This document shows, piece after piece, positions 41,111 through 43,859 of a DNA stretch of 43,859 nt. The DNA comes from a bacterium (GTDB lineage: Bacteria; Pseudomonadota; Alphaproteobacteria; Rhizobiales; Xanthobacteraceae). The notes beneath the pieces are model-generated. The model was not told where the DNA came from, did not search any database, and saw only the letters and a list, made by a program, of their open reading frames with translations. The position numbers and the translations under genes were made by a program. The stretch covers positions 1 through 43,859 of the forward strand of contig JAQSDT010000399.1 in the NCBI GenBank assembly GCA_029946075.1, given 5' to 3'. Every line of letters starts with the position of its first letter. Position 1 is the stretch's first letter.

Positions 41111-42745
41111 ATGTCTGATAATGCCGCTTATGATTACATCGTCGTTGGCGCCGGCTCGGCCGGCGCCGTGGTCGCAAGTCGATTGAGCGAGAGCGGGGCT
41201 TATCGCGTTCTGCTGCTGGAAGCCGACATAAAAGGTTCGAACCATTTTTGGGCGCGCGTGCCGGTCGGCACCTCCAAGATGATCGACGATCCCACCGTGA
41301 ACTGGTGCTACAAATCCGAACCTGACGAAGGTTCGGGCGGCCGCCGCATCGACGTGCCGCGCGGCAAGATGATGGGCGGCTCGAGTTCGATCAACGGCAT
41401 GGTCTACATGCGCGGACAGGCGCAGGATTATGACCACTGGGCTCAACTCGGCAATCGCGGCTGGAGCTATCAGGACGTACTTCCGATCTTTCAGCGCATG
41501 GAGCGTTATGAAGGCGGCTCCGACAAATTCCGCGGCCGAAGCGGCCTGCTGCGTGTGACGGATACGCCGCGAAAGAAAGTGCCGCTGCTCGAAAAGATCA
41601 TCGCTGCCGCCGAACGCATCGGACTTCCGTTCAATTCCGACCAGAATGGCGAGACCCAGGAGGGCATCGGCATGTCGCAGGTGACGATTGCGGGCGGCAA
41701 GCGCCAGAGCACCGCGGTCGCGTATCTCGATCCGGTGCGCGGACGGCAGAACCTCGTCGTCGTCCAGGGCGCGATGGCAGAGACGCTTGTCCTCGAAGGC
41801 AAGCGCTGCGTCGGCGTGCGCTATTCGGCCGGCGGTATCAGCACCGAGGTGAGGGCGTCGCGGGAAGTCATCGTCTCCGGCGGCTCGATCAATTCGCCGA
41901 AGTTGCTGGAGCTTTCCGGCATCGGGCAGGCGGACTTGCTTCGTTCCGTCGGAATTGCGCCCGTGCATGAGCTGCGCGGCGTCGGAGAAAATTTGCGCGA
42001 TCATTACTCCCCGCGCCTGAAGTTCGCGATCGCCGCCCGCAACATGACCTTCAACGACAACGCCCGCGGCTGGCGGCTCGCCCGCGAGGCGGTGAAATAC
42101 GCGCTGTTCGGCACGGGGTTTCTGGCCTCCACCGCCGTCCCGATCCGGATGTATTTCCGTACCCGCGAGGGACTGGAAACGCCGGACGCGACGATCTCGA
42201 TCCTGCCGTTCCTCTACGAGATGGTCGGCCGTCAGCGCCGCGTCGCCAAACGGCAGGGCATCACCATGAACGCCAATGTGCTGCGTTCGGAAAGCACCGG
42301 TTCGATCCACATCAAGTCTGCAGATCCTGCGGAGCCACCGGCGATCAGGTTCAATTTCCTCTCCACCGAGCATGATCGCGCTGGCATCCTTGCCGTGATC
42401 CGCAAGGGGCGCGAGTTGATGGCGACGTCACCGCTCAGGGAGATCACCGGCGAGGAGATCGCGCCGGGAGCGAAGTTGCAGAGCGACGACGAACTGCTCG
42501 ACTGGGTTCGCAACAATGCCGAGACGACCTACCACCCGGTCGGAACCTGCAAGATGGGTTCCGATCCACTGGCCGTGGTGGATCGCGAATTGCGCGTTCA
42601 TGGCATCGAAGGCCTGCGCATCGCGGACGCCTCGATCATGCCGACCTTGACCAGCGGCAACACCAATGCGCCGGCGATCATGATCGGCGAGAAGTGCGCC
42701 GCCATGGTGCTGGCAACGGCGGCGGCTCGCGCAGTCGCTGCCTGA
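41111..42745 (+). CDS. GMC-family FAD-dependent alcohol oxidoreductase
   Basis: A 544-residue glucose-methanol-choline oxidoreductase (choline dehydrogenase-like). N-terminal FAD motif YIVVGAGSAGAVVASRLSES, GMC signature 1 (GKMMGGSSSINGMVYMRG), signature 2 (SGGSINSPKLLELSGIG) and the active-site His region TYHPVGTCKMGSDPLAVVD. It oxidises a primary or secondary alcohol to the aldehyde. Its start is 5 bases after the MBL stop, so the two are coupled. A catabolic role is inferred from the operon. Confidence 0.95.
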   Translation: MSDNAAYDYIVVGAGSAGAVVASRLSESGAYRVLLLEADIKGSNHFWARVPVGTSKMIDDPTVNWCYKSEPDEGSGGRRIDVPRGKMMGGSSSINGMVYMRGQAQDYDHWAQLGNRGWSYQDVLPIFQRMERYEGGSDKFRGRSGLLRVTDTPRKKVPLLEKIIAAAERIGLPFNSDQNGETQEGIGMSQVTIAGGKRQSTAVAYLDPVRGRQNLVVVQGAMAETLVLEGKRCVGVRYSAGGISTEVRASREVIVSGGSINSPKLLELSGIGQADLLRSVGIAPVHELRGVGENLRDHYSPRLKFAIAARNMTFNDNARGWRLAREAVKYALFGTGFLASTAVPIRMYFRTREGLETPDATISILPFLYEMVGRQRRVAKRQGITMNANVLRSESTGSIHIKSADPAEPPAIRFNFLSTEHDRAGILAVIRKGRELMATSPLREITGEEIAPGAKLQSDDELLDWVRNNAETTYHPVGTCKMGSDPLAVVDRELRVHGIEGLRIADASIMPTLTSGNTNAPAIMIGEKCAAMVLATAAARAVAA

Positions 42746-42765
42746 TGAAGGAGTTTGGAGAAATC

Positions 42766-43458
42766 ATGGGAATGGAGCGGATGGATTTCGAGACGCTGGT
42801 GCAGACCCGCAAGAGCGTCCGCGGCTTCAGGAAGCAGGCGGTGCCACGCACGGTCATCGAGGAAGTCATCGAGGTCGCCAAGCGCGCGCCGTCGTCGATG
42901 AACACGCAGCCCTGGCATATTCACGTGTTGACCGGCGAACCGCTGGAGCAGCTGCGCCGTCGCAACATGGAAGAGATGGCGGGTGGCGCCAAGGTGAAGC
43001 GCGACATCATCAGTCACGGCGAATATCAGGGCGTGCACCGCGGCCGGCAAGTCGATATCGCCAAGAAGCTGTTCGCCGTGATGGGCATCGCACGCGACGA
43101 CAAGCCGATGCGGCAGGACTGGGTGCTGCGCGGCTTCCGCCAGTTCGACGCGCCGGTCTCGCTGGTGCTGACCTACGACCGGGTGTTGGATCCCGGCGCG
43201 GTCTGCCATTTCGACCTCGGTGCGCTCTGCTACGGCATCGTGCTTGCTGCGTGGGATCGTGGCCTCGGCAGCGTCATCAATGGGCAGGGCATCATGCGCT
43301 CGGACATCGTCCGCGAGATCGCCGGCATTCCGGAGGACGAGGTCATCATGACCTGTGTCGCCATGGGCTATCCCGACGACAGCTTCCCCGCCAACGCTGT
43401 TCGCTCCGATCGCGAGGTGAATGGCGACTTCGTACGTTATGTCGGCTTTGCAGATTGA
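42766..43458 (+). CDS. Nitroreductase-family flavoprotein
   Basis: A 230-residue FMN-dependent nitroreductase-fold protein. FMN-binding front TRKSVRGFRKQAVPRTVIEE, RAPSSMNTQPWHIHV and the back IMTCVAMGYPDD. ATG 42766 is preceded by GGAG 5 nt before; an ATG at 42745 overlaps the GMC stop and has no ribosome binding site of its own. The family reduces nitro compounds, quinones or enones; in this operon it could remove electrons or reduce a pathway intermediate. Confidence 0.92.
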   Translation: MGMERMDFETLVQTRKSVRGFRKQAVPRTVIEEVIEVAKRAPSSMNTQPWHIHVLTGEPLEQLRRRNMEEMAGGAKVKRDIISHGEYQGVHRGRQVDIAKKLFAVMGIARDDKPMRQDWVLRGFRQFDAPVSLVLTYDRVLDPGAVCHFDLGALCYGIVLAAWDRGLGSVINGQGIMRSDIVREIAGIPEDEVIMTCVAMGYPDDSFPANAVRSDREVNGDFVRYVGFAD

Positions 43459-43469
43459 GGATTGATCGT

Positions 43470-43859
43470 ATGACTACTGATGACGAAACCGACATGATCC
43501 GTGAGACGGTCGCCAAATTTGTCGACCGCGAACTGATCCCGCTCGAACCGCATTACCTGAAGTCCAGACTGCCCGGTTCGGATAATCCGGAACTGACCGC
43601 CGAACAGCGGGAGCGGTTGCGGACGGTCTCGAAGGATCTCGGCTTGTGGGGCCTCGATGCACCCGAAGATCTCGGCGGCCACGATCTGCCGACGCGCACG
43701 ATGGCGGCGGTCCACGAGGAACTGGGACGGACCTGCGTACCGTTCATCCTGCCGCCGGATTCGCCGAACCTGCGGATGCTGCAGGCGGTCGGCTACGACA
43801 CACTGAAGCGTAATTACCTGCAGCGCTATATCGAGGGCCTCATGGTGTCGGCGATTGCG
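43470..43859 (+). CDS. Acyl-CoA dehydrogenase, N-terminal part (runs off the window)
   Basis: The first 130 codons of an acyl-CoA dehydrogenase: TVAKFVDRELIPLEPHYLKS, RLRTVSKDLGLWGLDAPEDL, GGHDLPTRTMAAVHEELGRT. These are the alpha-helical N-terminal domain features; the catalytic Glu and FAD-binding parts are beyond the end. The frame is open to the last base. It begins 11 bases after the nitroreductase stop, so it belongs to the same operon and implies a CoA-thioester step. Confidence 0.9.
   Translation, partial: MTTDDETDMIRETVAKFVDRELIPLEPHYLKSRLPGSDNPELTAEQRERLRTVSKDLGLWGLDAPEDLGGHDLPTRTMAAVHEELGRTCVPFILPPDSPNLRMLQAVGYDTLKRNYLQRYIEGLMVSAIA

Overview
The window is a GC-rich stretch of alphaproteobacterial chromosome, most likely Bradyrhizobium or a close relative (Nitrobacteraceae). 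The pointers are a eukaryotic-type glutamine synthetase II (glnII) with a divergent DUF2735 gene, a non-discriminating type of AspRS, a fused malic enzyme/PTA-like MaeB, many small secreted proteins with Bradyrhizobium-like composition, and three kinds of short palindromic interspersed repeat that I recognise from Bradyrhizobium intergenic DNA. The genus call is inference; no rRNA or tRNA gene is present to confirm it.

Layout. 0.2-1.9 kb: purM-purN, overlapping by 4 nt (two steps of de novo purine synthesis). 2.1-3.3 kb: an autotransporter-like outer-membrane beta-barrel protein. 3.4-4.6 kb: rnd (RNase D), then a 36-codon membrane smORF at 4.7-4.8 kb. 5.0-5.7 kb: a HigB-HigA toxin-antitoxin pair with a palindromic operator. 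5.7-9.2 kb: selO and aspS, divergent. 9.2-11.2 kb: a large unknown membrane-anchored protein on the minus strand, flanked by aspS and by a degenerate second copy of the aspS 3' end. 11.4-13.8 kb: maeB. 13.9-18.6 kb: DoxX, a DHFR-like reductase, a polysaccharide deacetylase, a glutathione peroxidase and a two-domain L,D-transpeptidase. 18.9-22.9 kb: small exported proteins (CreA, hypotheticals, a beta-lactamase-like serine hydrolase, an NTF2-like protein). 22.9-28.8 kb: a MocR-type PLP regulator divergent from a PNPOx-like flavoprotein, an M20 deacylase, a BtuF-like protein without a signal peptide, a PaaI thioesterase and a GNAT. 28.8-34.9 kb: small conserved proteins, a DUF2161 nuclease-fold protein, a tandem GrlR-domain protein, an SDR, an SGNH hydrolase, a tyrosine phosphatase and an MliC-like protein. 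35.0-38.4 kb: the nitrogen block, with DUF2735 divergent from glnII (near-consensus sigma-54 promoter and a strong terminator), then a second tandem GrlR-domain protein in an operon with a ModA-like protein lacking a signal peptide. 38.5-40.1 kb: an ABC-F ATPase. 40.2 kb to the end: a catabolic-looking operon (MBL hydrolase, GMC oxidoreductase, nitroreductase, acyl-CoA dehydrogenase) that runs off the window.

The core is housekeeping. The parts most worth a second look are the duplicated aspS tail bracketing one gene, the two tandem-GrlR paralogs beside glnII, the two solute-binding-protein folds that lack export signals and ABC partners, the degenerate second YkuD half of the L,D-transpeptidase, and two small ORFs (36 and 51 aa) with good ribosome binding sites. 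I found no CRISPR array, prophage, integrase, transposase or complete insertion sequence.
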